From Gluconobacter sp. Dm-62 (GTDB lineage Bacteria; Pseudomonadota; Alphaproteobacteria; Acetobacterales; Acetobacteraceae): a stretch of 62,500 nt of DNA. The notes beneath the pieces are model-generated. The model searched no databases, was not told the origin of the DNA, and saw only the letters and a list, made by a program, of their open reading frames with translations. Location of the stretch: NCBI RefSeq assembly GCF_018256155.1, contig NZ_JAERLY010000015.1, positions 1-62,500 on the forward strand. The letters run 5' to 3'. Of the stretch, positions 8,125 to 16,573 are shown in pieces. Both the position numbers and the translations under genes were made by a program. Position 1 is the stretch's first letter. The number at the start of each line of letters is the position of its first letter.

Positions 8125-9681
8125 TCAGAGAACGACGGTGAACTGAATGCCCAGAACAGCGGCATCGTGAAACGTCGTCGTAGCACTGGGACGCTGGATG
8201 TACTGGAAGTCCGGCTGGATCGCCATCGCCCGTGCGACATGCGCGGAATAGAACAGTTCGTACACGTTCTCATGGCTCTGCGGGCCATAAACAGCGCCCC
8301 ACTGGTTATCCTGATAGGGCAGGCCAAGGGCCAAAGACGATTCCTGCTGCAGAGCGGCCGTGTGGCTCATGTCGAAATGCTGGTACATCGCACCAACCGT
8401 ATCAAGCGGACGGCCCCATGCGGAACCCGTATCCACCAGACCGGCCCATTCATGGTCGCGCATCGCGACGGTCTGGCCATCGCTGTACATCGCGCCGGCA
8501 AGGGCGATCAGGCCGTTCGTGTTGCCCGGGCCATTGCGCATCAGCATCTGGTCGATCATGAGCCATGCGCTGTTGCGGCCGGCTTCGTAGCGACGCGGCT
8601 GACCCGTGGCCTGCCAGGAATTGCCGTGAATGTCCTCGTACAGGTTCACATAGCGCGAGTTGTCATAGGAATAGCCAAGGACGTAGTGGCCCTGAAGCTG
8701 GTTGTGCCCAAAGCGCGGCGTCCAGCCGATTTCAACCGGAGTGGAGAACTTGCCGAGGCCAGACTGCGCCCAGGACCAGCCCGAGATACCGCCGTTATAG
8801 GAATGCGGGCTCACGGCAAAAAGGCCTGCCATCACATAGGTGTTCATGGTCGGCATCACGCGCACCACGGCGCCCAGATTGCCCGACGGCCAGTCACGGT
8901 TGCCTTCGGTATATTTGTTCGGGGCTGGATTGCCGCACATCGCGACGTTCATGAAGTCACAGAACAGCGGTGAGGCAGCGAAGAAACTGCCGACCGGGAT
9001 CCAGCCCGCGCTGACATCAATACGGTTATGAACGAAGGTCGCCTCGCCATACATCGCGACCATATGGGCCACCACGTTGCCTCGGGCACCATAGATCTGC
9101 TGCACACCCGCAATGGAGTCGCCGAAATTGCGGGAGACGCTCTGTCCATGACCGTTGACGACAAGGGTGTGGGTCCAGAAGTTCCGGATACCCGCCAGCT
9201 TGTCCCAGTCAACGTCGAGTTCGATACCGACCTGGCCAGCATCGGAATAGGCGCGCTGTTTGCCGCCCGTGACGTTGCCTGCAAATTCCTCGTTGATGGC
9301 CGCCATGAGGTGGATGCCATGCTTGAGCAGCCAGGGCTGCACGCCGCCCCAGTCACCAAGGAAATGCTGTGTGCCCATGGGTGCGGAAAAATAGGGTCCC
9401 GGGTCACCCGCCGTCTGGCCGAACCCCGAGACGGTGTTCTGCATGATGGGGGTGTTGTTCCCGCCATTGGCAGGTGTTTCGCTGCTCTGTGGGGCGGGCG
9501 CCAGGGCCGCGGCGCGGGAAACGCGGGCTTTGGCGCTGTTGGGATCAGGCGCGGACTGCGCCTGTGCATGATCGGCGGTGACCGCCAACGCGGAAACGGA
9601 AAGGAGCCCCATCAGGACAGACCGCAGGTGTTCGGAACGGATTCGGGAAGAAGTCCGGGCGAAAGAAGCGAGTACAGGCAT
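8125..9681 (-). CDS. oprB: Carbohydrate-selective porin, OprB family (second copy)
   Basis: A second OprB-type porin, 518 residues from the ATG at 9681, the same length as the first. The start gives a signal peptide (LMGLLSVSALAVTADHAQAQ); the open frame reaches 9798 but the extra 39 residues are not signal-like. FLGDWGGVQPWLLKHGI is the OprB entry motif, and aromatic-rich barrel sequence runs to FTVVL at the end. It shares layout and family with the 4088-5644 porin but differs in detail, so the two probably serve different sugars or polyols. Its own terminator follows. Confidence 0.9.
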   Translation of the reverse strand: MPVLASFARTSSRIRSEHLRSVLMGLLSVSALAVTADHAQAQSAPDPNSAKARVSRAAALAPAPQSSETPANGGNNTPIMQNTVSGFGQTAGDPGPYFSAPMGTQHFLGDWGGVQPWLLKHGIHLMAAINEEFAGNVTGGKQRAYSDAGQVGIELDVDWDKLAGIRNFWTHTLVVNGHGQSVSRNFGDSIAGVQQIYGARGNVVAHMVAMYGEATFVHNRIDVSAGWIPVGSFFAASPLFCDFMNVAMCGNPAPNKYTEGNRDWPSGNLGAVVRVMPTMNTYVMAGLFAVSPHSYNGGISGWSWAQSGLGKFSTPVEIGWTPRFGHNQLQGHYVLGYSYDNSRYVNLYEDIHGNSWQATGQPRRYEAGRNSAWLMIDQMLMRNGPGNTNGLIALAGAMYSDGQTVAMRDHEWAGLVDTGSAWGRPLDTVGAMYQHFDMSHTAALQQESSLALGLPYQDNQWGAVYGPQSHENVYELFYSAHVARAMAIQPDFQYIQRPSATTTFHDAAVLGIQFTVVL

Positions 9682-9981
9682 GAAGCGGGCAGGGCCTTTC
9701 AGAAGTGAGTTGGTGAAACGGGAAGCTGGCGGTCGTCCAGAGCCTTGAAAAGCGATGTGCCCCTGGAGATCCGACCAGAGTCGATACGCGTTTCGCAAGC
9801 ATGTGGACCCGCAGCGCCAGTGTCGAAAAGGAGGCGCCGCCGGGGTTCGAGGGTAATGAACGTATTGTGCCGAAAGATGTTGCTCCGGCAGGGCTTCGGA
9901 GGAAGATTTGCCAAAGCCGGGAAGTCCTGTAGCGTAAAAATCAGAGTTTTTCTCATTTTTTTCATTACAGGAGATTGCCAG

Positions 9982-10611
9982 ATGTCCCTTCGCTCCCTGC
10001 TGGCCCGGAGTTTTCTGGGCGTTTCACTCGCCACGGTGTCTGTCACTGGAATGACTACCACCGAGCATGCTTTCGCCGCCATCCCGGCATCAACTGTTCC
10101 GCTAAAGTTGATGACTGTGGCCGTTCAGGGCAACAGTCGCGTCCCGACAGCCGATATTCTTCAGGCATTCGGATATCACGCTGGCGACATGGTCACGCGC
10201 AATGATCTGAGTGCCGCACAGAAGCGGGTGGGCGATCTTTATTCGTCGCGGAATGTCGGAGCCAGTCTGGGTGAGCAACTGCGGATTTCCGGCAAGGGCG
10301 TGTCGGTCAAGCTGGTCCTTGAGGAACAGGCTGCAGGGGCAGCGGTCCAGCCAACGGCTCTGGTGCTGGACAAAGTGGAGTTCCAGGGGAACAAAAAGGT
10401 CTCGACAGCGGATCTGGAGGCAGCAACCAAGCTGCGTGCAGGCAGCCCGATTTCAAATGAGCTGCTCTCTGCGGACCAGCAGGCCATTCAGGCCCTGTAC
10501 AAGAGCAAGAATGTAGGCGCCTCGTTCCAGCCGCAGGCGACCTACCCGAACCATGACCAGCATGTCGTACTTGTCTGGACGATCCACGAACAGGAGAAGG
10601 CTGCGAACTGA
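9982..10611 (+). CDS. Exported POTRA-repeat protein without a barrel
   Basis: A 209-residue protein with a signal peptide (MSLRSLLARSFLGVSLATVSVTG, cut near AFAA) and two related halves. KLMTVAVQGNSRVPTADIL and VLDKVEFQGNKKVSTADLE are the typical starts of POTRA domains, each followed by a YSSRNVGAS or YKSKNVGAS block. BamA, TamA and FpvA-like secretion porins carry POTRA repeats before an outer-membrane barrel, but here the protein ends after the repeats. CAGGAGA precedes the ATG at 9982. It should be a free periplasmic POTRA protein; a scaffold or assembly role is inference. Confidence 0.75.
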   Translation: MSLRSLLARSFLGVSLATVSVTGMTTTEHAFAAIPASTVPLKLMTVAVQGNSRVPTADILQAFGYHAGDMVTRNDLSAAQKRVGDLYSSRNVGASLGEQLRISGKGVSVKLVLEEQAAGAAVQPTALVLDKVEFQGNKKVSTADLEAATKLRAGSPISNELLSADQQAIQALYKSKNVGASFQPQATYPNHDQHVVLVWTIHEQEKAAN

Positions 10612-10636
10612 CGCAGCCTGATCCCTGAAATGCCGC

Positions 10637-11224
10637 TCAGCCCAGCGTATCGGGGTCGAGCGGCTGTGGCGTGAGAATTGCGGGCAGATAGAGCGGGTGC
10701 TCTGGACGCCCGCTCTTGCTCAGACGCAGGGCCGTGACGGTGATACCATGATGGCCAAGCAGCCGGGCGACGTCGGTCCCTCGTGCGCGCAGCCCCTTGG
10801 CCTGCGGGGAGCCGTAAGCGAGCACGACCAGATCTGCCTGCCGGGCCATATCCAGAAGATAGTGGTCGTTTTCCGGCCCAACAGGATCGGGAACTTCCAG
10901 CAGTCGCTTCTGGTCCGTACAGCGATAGGCGAAGCTGTTACCAACGAACATCCCGCCGTACCCCCAGGCACGGGCGTAACGCTGGCATTTGGCGACGGTG
11001 CGGTCATCACCGAATTCGGTCGCTACTGACGGATTCATCATCAACCACATGACCATGGGACGGCTGTCATCCCAGACCCGGCGGAGGGTGTAACGATAAC
11101 AGTCCTGCGGACCGCCATAAACAGCAGTGCTGCGGACATCTCCGGCCAGCTTCAGGGGGCTTGAATCGCCGACATGATGCTGACCGAAAAGGTCACGGGT
11201 GGCTGACAAAGAGCGTGTACTCAC
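10637..11224 (-). CDS. DUF1643 family protein
   Basis: A 195-residue cytoplasmic protein. YTLRRVWDDSRPMVMWLMMNPSVATEFGDD and TVAKCQRYARAWGYGG-type text, then NSFAYR and a VLAYGSP segment, match the DUF1643 pattern as I know it. The GTG start at 11224 overlaps the stop of the peroxiredoxin gene (GTGA), so the two are translated together. The function of the family is not established. It lies last in a transglycosylase, peroxiredoxin, DUF1643 run. Confidence 0.8.
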   Translation of the reverse strand: MSTRSLSATRDLFGQHHVGDSSPLKLAGDVRSTAVYGGPQDCYRYTLRRVWDDSRPMVMWLMMNPSVATEFGDDRTVAKCQRYARAWGYGGMFVGNSFAYRCTDQKRLLEVPDPVGPENDHYLLDMARQADLVVLAYGSPQAKGLRARGTDVARLLGHHGITVTALRLSKSGRPEHPLYLPAILTPQPLDPDTLG

Positions 11225-11769
11225 GGAGTCTTCTTAAGGGCTTTCACTGCGGCGAGAGCCCGTGAGACATGTTCGTCAGGAGACATCGAGGCGTAGCTCA
11301 TGGCCACATGCCCATCCTGCGCGATCACGTAGGACGTGCGGCTTGCCATGTGCAGCAGAGGCATCTTGGCGGCATAACTGCGTGTGATCTTGCCGGTCGG
11401 ATCGGCTGCAACCGCAAAGGCGCTGCGGCATTCACTGACCGAAAAGCGGTCCAGCTTGTCGATCGGATCCATGGAAATACCGATGACAGTGGCTCCCTGT
11501 GCCTTGAAGTCAGGAATCGCGTCCGCAAATTCATGGGCTTCGATTGTGCAGCCCTTGGTGAAGGCCGCCGGATAGAAATACAGGACCACGGGGCCGGTCT
11601 TGAGAGCATCGGCCAGATGATACGTGAACTCGTGCCCTCCTAGGCTGGCAGGCGCCGAGAAATCCGGAGCATGGGTCCCGGTTTCAAGCGCGGCATGAGC
11701 CGGAGTGGTCGTCAGGGCGCCGGCGAGGGCGACAGCGCAGAAAGCGGTCGTTGCAAGAAAGCGGCGCAT
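11221..11769 (-). CDS. Exported peroxiredoxin (AhpC/TSA, BCP-like)
   Basis: A 182-residue thiol peroxidase-type protein with a signal peptide (FLATTAFCAVALAGALTTTPAHA), so it works in the periplasm. The thioredoxin-fold text YFYPAAFTKGCTIEAHEF carries the likely peroxidatic Cys near residue 74. BCP enzymes often have the resolving Cys five residues later; here that position is His, and another Cys appears near 114 (SECRSAF). It should reduce hydrogen peroxide or organic peroxides using an unknown thiol donor. Its stop overlaps the start of the DUF1643 gene. Confidence 0.85.
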   Translation of the reverse strand: MRRFLATTAFCAVALAGALTTTPAHAALETGTHAPDFSAPASLGGHEFTYHLADALKTGPVVLYFYPAAFTKGCTIEAHEFADAIPDFKAQGATVIGISMDPIDKLDRFSVSECRSAFAVAADPTGKITRSYAAKMPLLHMASRTSYVIAQDGHVAMSYASMSPDEHVSRALAAVKALKKTP

Positions 11770-11825
11770 CAGGGGTTTGTATTCCTGTCAGAGAAGCGGG
11801 CCAGCAAGCCAGCCCGGCGAACGGA

Positions 11826-13193
11826 TCAATATGCGCCGGGCGGAACCACGACGCAGGGAGAACCGTGCGACAGACGACGGCATGCTGCAACTGCATTTTC
11901 ATGCGTCAGACCCGTCAGACGTGCGCGATAGAGATGGGCACGGCCTCCCTTGACGCTTTCCACCTGCGATCTGGCGGATGCCACAACAACGCCACCCTTG
12001 CTGTGGGCCGCAGATGTAGCAAGGCTGGCCTGACGGGCATTGGCAAAAGCGCCGACCTGAATAGCCCAGTTTCCGGTGGCTGCCACAGGCCGTGACGGCG
12101 CGGACGTCGCAGGAAGGGACATGTGGTACTGGGGTCGGCTGGCAGGCATGACAGCCATGATCGGCTGGGGCTGCAGATGATGCCCGATCGGGATTTCCTG
12201 GGCCGTGACACGGTTATCCGCGACGTCATCGGCCGCGACGGAAGCCTGTCGGACGGGAGGGCGCTCAGGCGTGGGCGCATAGCCCCGGGCGGCCCAGGCA
12301 GCGCTGATGCTTGTCGGCGCTTCCGACCCCGCGGCGGAGGCAACCTGCACCGGTGCCGTTTCGGGTACCGTGGCTGGCGCCGGCTCGGCAGCGGCATCCT
12401 CAGACGTGCTTTCGGCGGCTTCCCGATGGTTCCAGGCTGCGCTCACAGCCTGTCGCTCTGAGGGGGACGTAACAGGTGTTACGTCAGCAGGCGGGGTATT
12501 CTGGGCCAGCATGACCTGGGAATTGGGATCGTGCTGCGCGACCAGAAGATCTGCGGCGGAACGGCTGTGGGGCGCAATGCCAGCGATATGAGGCCCGATA
12601 GCGGCAACATAGCGGCGCGTTTCACGGGGCAGTGGTCGTCCGCGACGGAGATAGCGGTCAAGGCTGCCAGGACCGTCATTATAGGCGGCCAGAAAGCCGG
12701 GAGATCCATAGATATCATACATCTGCCGGAGATAGGCTGTCCCCGCGAGGATGTTATCATGCGGATCGTAGGGATCTTCGCCCAGTCCGAGCTGCTGGCG
12801 CATGTCATCATAAGTCGGAGGCATGAGCTGAAGCAGTCCCATGGCGCCCGGGGTCGAGGTAATGAAATTACCGCTGTGATCGAAAAGATGCCCCCCCGAT
12901 TCCTGCTGCATCACCGCCCGGATCCAGGCCTCAGGCACGTCGAAGCGACTGGAGGCTTCCTGAATGTACGGGCCCCAGGGGTCGCCGGGAGGACCCGGGG
13001 GGGCATAATAGGATTTTGCATGGGCCCGGTAGTTGGCCGCTTCCTGTGATACCGGAAGTTCCGAAGACGACCCCATATCAGCATTGTTGCCGGCGCAGGC
13101 AGCAAGCAATCCAACCAGACCGAACGCAGCACCCGCACGGATGAGAGACAGGGTGCGGACAGGGGTCCGGAACGGAAAGACGGGTCTGGGCAT
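11826..13193 (-). CDS. Lytic transglycosylase lipoprotein with SPOR domain
   Basis: A 455-residue envelope protein. The chosen ATG at 13193 gives a lipoprotein signal with LAAC about 30 residues in; a longer frame to 13238 has no better start signal. The SLT domain shows PEAWIRAVMQQESGG with the catalytic Glu, then GAMGLLQLMP and AAYNDGPG, all standard for soluble lytic transglycosylases. A Pro/Ala-rich linker leads to a C-terminal SPOR domain (WAIQVGAFANARQA), which binds denuded septal peptidoglycan. It should cleave murein, probably at division sites. Confidence 0.9.
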   Translation of the reverse strand: MPRPVFPFRTPVRTLSLIRAGAAFGLVGLLAACAGNNADMGSSSELPVSQEAANYRAHAKSYYAPPGPPGDPWGPYIQEASSRFDVPEAWIRAVMQQESGGHLFDHSGNFITSTPGAMGLLQLMPPTYDDMRQQLGLGEDPYDPHDNILAGTAYLRQMYDIYGSPGFLAAYNDGPGSLDRYLRRGRPLPRETRRYVAAIGPHIAGIAPHSRSAADLLVAQHDPNSQVMLAQNTPPADVTPVTSPSERQAVSAAWNHREAAESTSEDAAAEPAPATVPETAPVQVASAAGSEAPTSISAAWAARGYAPTPERPPVRQASVAADDVADNRVTAQEIPIGHHLQPQPIMAVMPASRPQYHMSLPATSAPSRPVAATGNWAIQVGAFANARQASLATSAAHSKGGVVVASARSQVESVKGGRAHLYRARLTGLTHENAVAACRRLSHGSPCVVVPPGAY

Positions 13194-13400
13194 CGGGTCG
13201 TGGCACCTGAGGAAAACTTGTCTCAATAGACCAAGCATACACGGGGATTACGGCGAAACTAGGAAAAAGGGCTCCACAGACCAGATTTTCTGACGAAGAA
13301 TTGTTCCCGCGACAGAGTGTGATGAAGATTCATTTCCCGAATACGAACTTCACTGCCGCGCCTTCTTGCCGGAGCAGGGGGGATCGGGTAGGCGGACGAT

Positions 13401-14270
13401 ATGAGTGCACCTTCTCCAGCATCAGATGCCACCCGGGACGAAGCGCCGCGCAGGCATACCAGTCGGGACACTCCCCGTGGCAGTCCTGCCGCCAGGGCCT
13501 GGGCTGACTGGAAAGAAACGCGGCGTCTGTGGAGGCTGGGTGTCAGGCTGGGCTGGCTCGATATCCGTCTCCGGTATCGTGGTTCTGCTCTGGGGCCGTT
13601 CTGGCTGACCATCACTTCAGCGCTGATGGTGGCCTCAATGGGCGTGCTCTACAGTCGGCTGTTCCACATGCAGCTCGCGACCTATCTGCCCTTCCTCTCA
13701 CTGTCGCTCACCCTGTGGAGCGTCGGGCTTTCAAGCCTGATCCAGGAATCCTGCACCTGCTTCCTCGATGCGGAAGATATGGTGCGATCAGTACAGCTGC
13801 CGCTCCTGCTGTATGCGGTCCGCGTCGTGGTCCGCAATGCGATCGTGTTTGCCCATAATATCGTGGTCCCGCTCGCCGTATTCGTCATTTACCATCTGTG
13901 GCCCGGGATAAATGCCGTTCTGGCCATTCCTGCACTTCTCCTGTGGGCTCTGGACGGGTTTGCCGCCTGCATGCTGTTCGGATCGCTCTGCGCGCGGTTC
14001 AGGGACATCACGCCGATCGTCGGTGCGCTCCTGCAGATCGTGTTCTATGTGACACCGATCATCTGGATGCCGCAGCAGCTGGGGGCAAAAGCCTCCCTTC
14101 TGCTGCTCAATCCGTTCTATCCCCTGCTGGAAATCGTGCGTGCGCCCCTTCTGGGTCACCTGCCGTCCCTTCAGGTCTGGGGGATTGCGCTGACACTCAG
14201 CGTGGTGTTCTGGGCGATCGCCATACGATCATTCATCAAGACGCGGGCGCGTCTGGTATTCTGGATCTGA
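13401..14270 (+). CDS. ABC-2 type polysaccharide export permease (Wzm/KpsM-like)
   Basis: A 289-residue inner-membrane protein with about six hydrophobic segments after a polar N-terminal tail of about 45 residues. DIRLRYRGSALGPFWLTI is the conserved cytoplasmic entry of O-antigen and capsule export permeases, and FYVTPIIWMP and LLNPFYPLLEIVRAPLLG are typical C-terminal motifs. With the ATPase encoded four bases downstream it should flip or export a lipid-linked or capsular polysaccharide. No glycosyltransferases sit next to it, so the substrate is not indicated. Confidence 0.9.
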   Translation: MSAPSPASDATRDEAPRRHTSRDTPRGSPAARAWADWKETRRLWRLGVRLGWLDIRLRYRGSALGPFWLTITSALMVASMGVLYSRLFHMQLATYLPFLSLSLTLWSVGLSSLIQESCTCFLDAEDMVRSVQLPLLLYAVRVVVRNAIVFAHNIVVPLAVFVIYHLWPGINAVLAIPALLLWALDGFAACMLFGSLCARFRDITPIVGALLQIVFYVTPIIWMPQQLGAKASLLLLNPFYPLLEIVRAPLLGHLPSLQVWGIALTLSVVFWAIAIRSFIKTRARLVFWI

Positions 14271-14274
14271 CATC

Positions 14275-15072
14275 ATGGTTCACATCCACCTTGACGAGAT
14301 CTCCCTGTCTTTTCCGGTCCTGCATGGCAGTTCCCGCTCCCTGAAAAAGACCCTTCTGGCACGTGCGAAAAGTACGGTGGCTGCCCGAACCGGAGCGGTC
14401 GGCGGCAGAATGCGTATCAGCAATGATTCATCCGAGGTCGTGGAAGTTCAGGCCCTTTCCGATGTCAGTTTCAAAATTTCCGGAGGCGAGCGGGTTGGTC
14501 TTGTCGGGCACAACGGTGCCGGTAAATCGACCCTTCTCAGGCTCCTGGCCGGGATTTACGAAACGGGTGAGGGGGTTCTGGACATCGTTGGGGATACCCA
14601 CGCGCTTATTGACCCGAATGCCGGCATGAATGGCGAACTGACGGGGCGGGAAAACATCCAGCTTTTCGCCTGCAGAATGGGTATGGGGCGTACTGCAACA
14701 CAGGAGCTGGAGCGGGACGTTGAGGCGTTTTCAGATCTGGGAGCATTTTTCGATCTTCCTGTCCGGCTTTATTCCTCCGGCATGTCTGTCCGGCTGGGAT
14801 TTGCCCTCGCAACCGTGCCACGCCCCCGAATCCTGCTGATGGACGAGTGGTTCATGGCCGGGGACCAGAAATTTCAGGACAAGGCCAAGGCCCGTCTGGA
14901 AGGCATGGTCGACGCAGCAGACATTCTGGTCGTGACGTCTCACGCGCTTTCGATTCTCCGGCAGTGGTGCACGCGCATCATCTGGATGGAGAGCGGGGAA
15001 GTGCGCATGGACGGTCCGGCAGACGATGTGCTGGACGCCTATGAGGCCGCGCTGGCAGTCATTCCTGTTTAA
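14275..15072 (+). CDS. ABC polysaccharide exporter ATPase (Wzt/KpsT-like)
   Basis: A 265-residue ATPase. Walker A is GHNGAGKST near residue 78, the signature is YSSGMSVRLGF, and Walker B is RILLMDEWF. The text ALSDVSFKISGGERVGLVG is typical of the TagH/Wzt/KpsT group. It ends shortly after the nucleotide-binding domain, so it lacks the carbohydrate-binding C-terminal extension found in some Wzt proteins. It begins four bases after the permease stop and should form an ABC exporter with it. Confidence 0.92.
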   Translation: MVHIHLDEISLSFPVLHGSSRSLKKTLLARAKSTVAARTGAVGGRMRISNDSSEVVEVQALSDVSFKISGGERVGLVGHNGAGKSTLLRLLAGIYETGEGVLDIVGDTHALIDPNAGMNGELTGRENIQLFACRMGMGRTATQELERDVEAFSDLGAFFDLPVRLYSSGMSVRLGFALATVPRPRILLMDEWFMAGDQKFQDKAKARLEGMVDAADILVVTSHALSILRQWCTRIIWMESGEVRMDGPADDVLDAYEAALAVIPV

Positions 15073-15155
15073 GCCAGACATGCAGGCGGTGGAGTTGGTA
15101 TCCCGCCGGGCGTGAGGTAGGCTCCTGCCCGGTTTTACATTCAGGGAGACAGTTC

Positions 15156-15374
15156 ATGTCTTATGCCGCCATTGATGCAGCACGTGTCGCCAAAGCGTCC
15201 GAGTCCGCTCTGCTGACCTTATCAACCGTGAAGGAAACGTCTGAAGCGCATCAGCGCAAGACGATCATGATCGAACGCATTCATGCCCTCGCCAAGGCTG
15301 CCGCCGAGACGAAGGACTGCAACGCCATCACGCTGACATCCGAAGAATTCTGGCTGATTTCCAAGAACTGGTAA
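15156..15374 (+). CDS. Small hypothetical protein
   Basis: A 72-residue protein with AGGGAGA before its ATG. It is mostly helical in character (alanine, lysine and glutamate rich: KASESALLTLSTVKETSEAHQRK, split over two helices) and ends FWLISKNW. There is no signal peptide or membrane segment. It follows the exporter ATPase on the same strand by 83 bases. I recognise no family; a good start signal and codon use support a real gene. Confidence 0.6.
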   Translation: MSYAAIDAARVAKASESALLTLSTVKETSEAHQRKTIMIERIHALAKAAAETKDCNAITLTSEEFWLISKNW

Positions 15375-15410
15375 CAAACACAGGGCGGAAGGGCAGAAGC
15401 TTTTCCGTCC

Positions 15411-15803
15411 TCAGCCGCTATAGGACGCGAGCTCGATCAGATTGCCATCGGGATCGCGGCAGTAGACGGACGTGATCGGACCCAGCGCGCCCAGACGCGC
15501 CACAGGCCCCTCGACGATCTCCACGCCACATTTTTCCAGATGCCGGATGATATGTTCGCTGGCGATGGCTGTCGTAAAGCACAGATCAGATGTGCCCGGC
15601 GCCGCATCCCCCGCTGTATCCCAGCCCTCGGAGCCTTCAGGGCGCAGGTTGATTTTCTGGCCGCCAAAGCTCAGGGCAACACGGTTGTTGCGACCGTATT
15701 CCTCGATATCCATCCCCAGAACACGCTGATACCACGATGCAGACACGGTCCGGTCCCGGACAGTCAGCACGATATGGTCAAGGCGATCGACGGTGAAACG
15801 CAT
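15411..15803 (-). CDS. VOC family (glyoxalase/dioxygenase fold) protein
   Basis: A 130-residue protein of the vicinal oxygen chelate superfamily. RLDHIVLTVRD opens the first beta-alpha-beta-beta-beta module with the metal-ligand His, and DPDGNLIELASY closes the second with the ligand Glu. The pattern is like glyoxalase or bleomycin-resistance proteins. The specific reaction is not clear from sequence. Confidence 0.87.
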   Translation of the reverse strand: MRFTVDRLDHIVLTVRDRTVSASWYQRVLGMDIEEYGRNNRVALSFGGQKINLRPEGSEGWDTAGDAAPGTSDLCFTTAIASEHIIRHLEKCGVEIVEGPVARLGALGPITSVYCRDPDGNLIELASYSG

Positions 15804-15896
15804 GGGGATCCCTCATGAGAGCGACATTCCGGCCAGTATAGGCCGGAGAAACACTGTCTGGCTAATCCGTTTTACGACATCCCGGAAGAAGCGCCC

Positions 15897-16472
15897 TCAG
15901 GTCGGAGGACGCTTGCGGAAGGCCGCCAGGCTAACAACTTCCGCATCTTTCTTCACATCGTCGTCGGATGCCGTGTCGGGCTGGACGTCCGGATGATGGG
16001 CCGGATCGATATCGTCAGGCTCCACGGCCCCGTCGGGGATCTCAATGTCTTCATCATCTTCAAGCGGTGAATGATTGAAGCGCAGCGCCATGCGGATATG
16101 CGGGTCGGCGAATGCCGTGATGGCGTTCACCGGGATGCACAGGATGCTGCCGACGCCACCGAAGGACAGGCCCACGGAAATCACACCCTTGTCGCGGTCC
16201 AGTGCCAGATCCCAGAACTGGTGCTGCAGCACGATGGTCATTTCTTCTGGATACTGCGCGCGCAGACGGGCCGGGATGATGACGTCCGGGCGGTTCGTGC
16301 GGAATGTCAGATAGAAATGGTGGGCGCCCGGCAGGCCTTCCGCCGCGACATGCTCGATCGCACGCAGCATGACTTCGCGATAGGCGTCTTCCACCCAGTC
16401 GTCATAGGGAAGAAGGCTCTCGGGAAGGTCGTGCTCGAAGCCGTCCTGGCCGTTGTGATCGTCGTCGCTCAT
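15897..16472 (-). CDS. sspB: ClpXP adaptor SspB (alphaproteobacterial type)
   Basis: A 191-residue protein. Residues 15-120 form the SspB fold (YREVMLRAIEHVAAEG, HHFYLTFRTN, PEEMTIVLQHQFWDL, GVGSILCIPVNAI). An acidic disordered tail follows and ends VVSLAAFRKR, which resembles the ClpX-docking XB motif. SspB tethers tmRNA-tagged proteins to the ClpXP protease. I chose the ATG at 16472 over an upstream one at 16565 because homologous sequence begins there. The gene lies about 100 bases downstream of the tmRNA gene on the same strand. Confidence 0.9.
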   Translation of the reverse strand: MSDDDHNGQDGFEHDLPESLLPYDDWVEDAYREVMLRAIEHVAAEGLPGAHHFYLTFRTNRPDVIIPARLRAQYPEEMTIVLQHQFWDLALDRDKGVISVGLSFGGVGSILCIPVNAITAFADPHIRMALRFNHSPLEDDEDIEIPDGAVEPDDIDPAHHPDVQPDTASDDDVKKDAEVVSLAAFRKRPPT

Positions 16473-16573
16473 GGTCGCAAGCCTGATGTTTCGGTCAACT
16501 TGCATCAGGGATGCGACAGACCGGCGCGGATGGCAAGCCGTCTTTGTTGTGAATGTCGGGGACATGATGAGGT

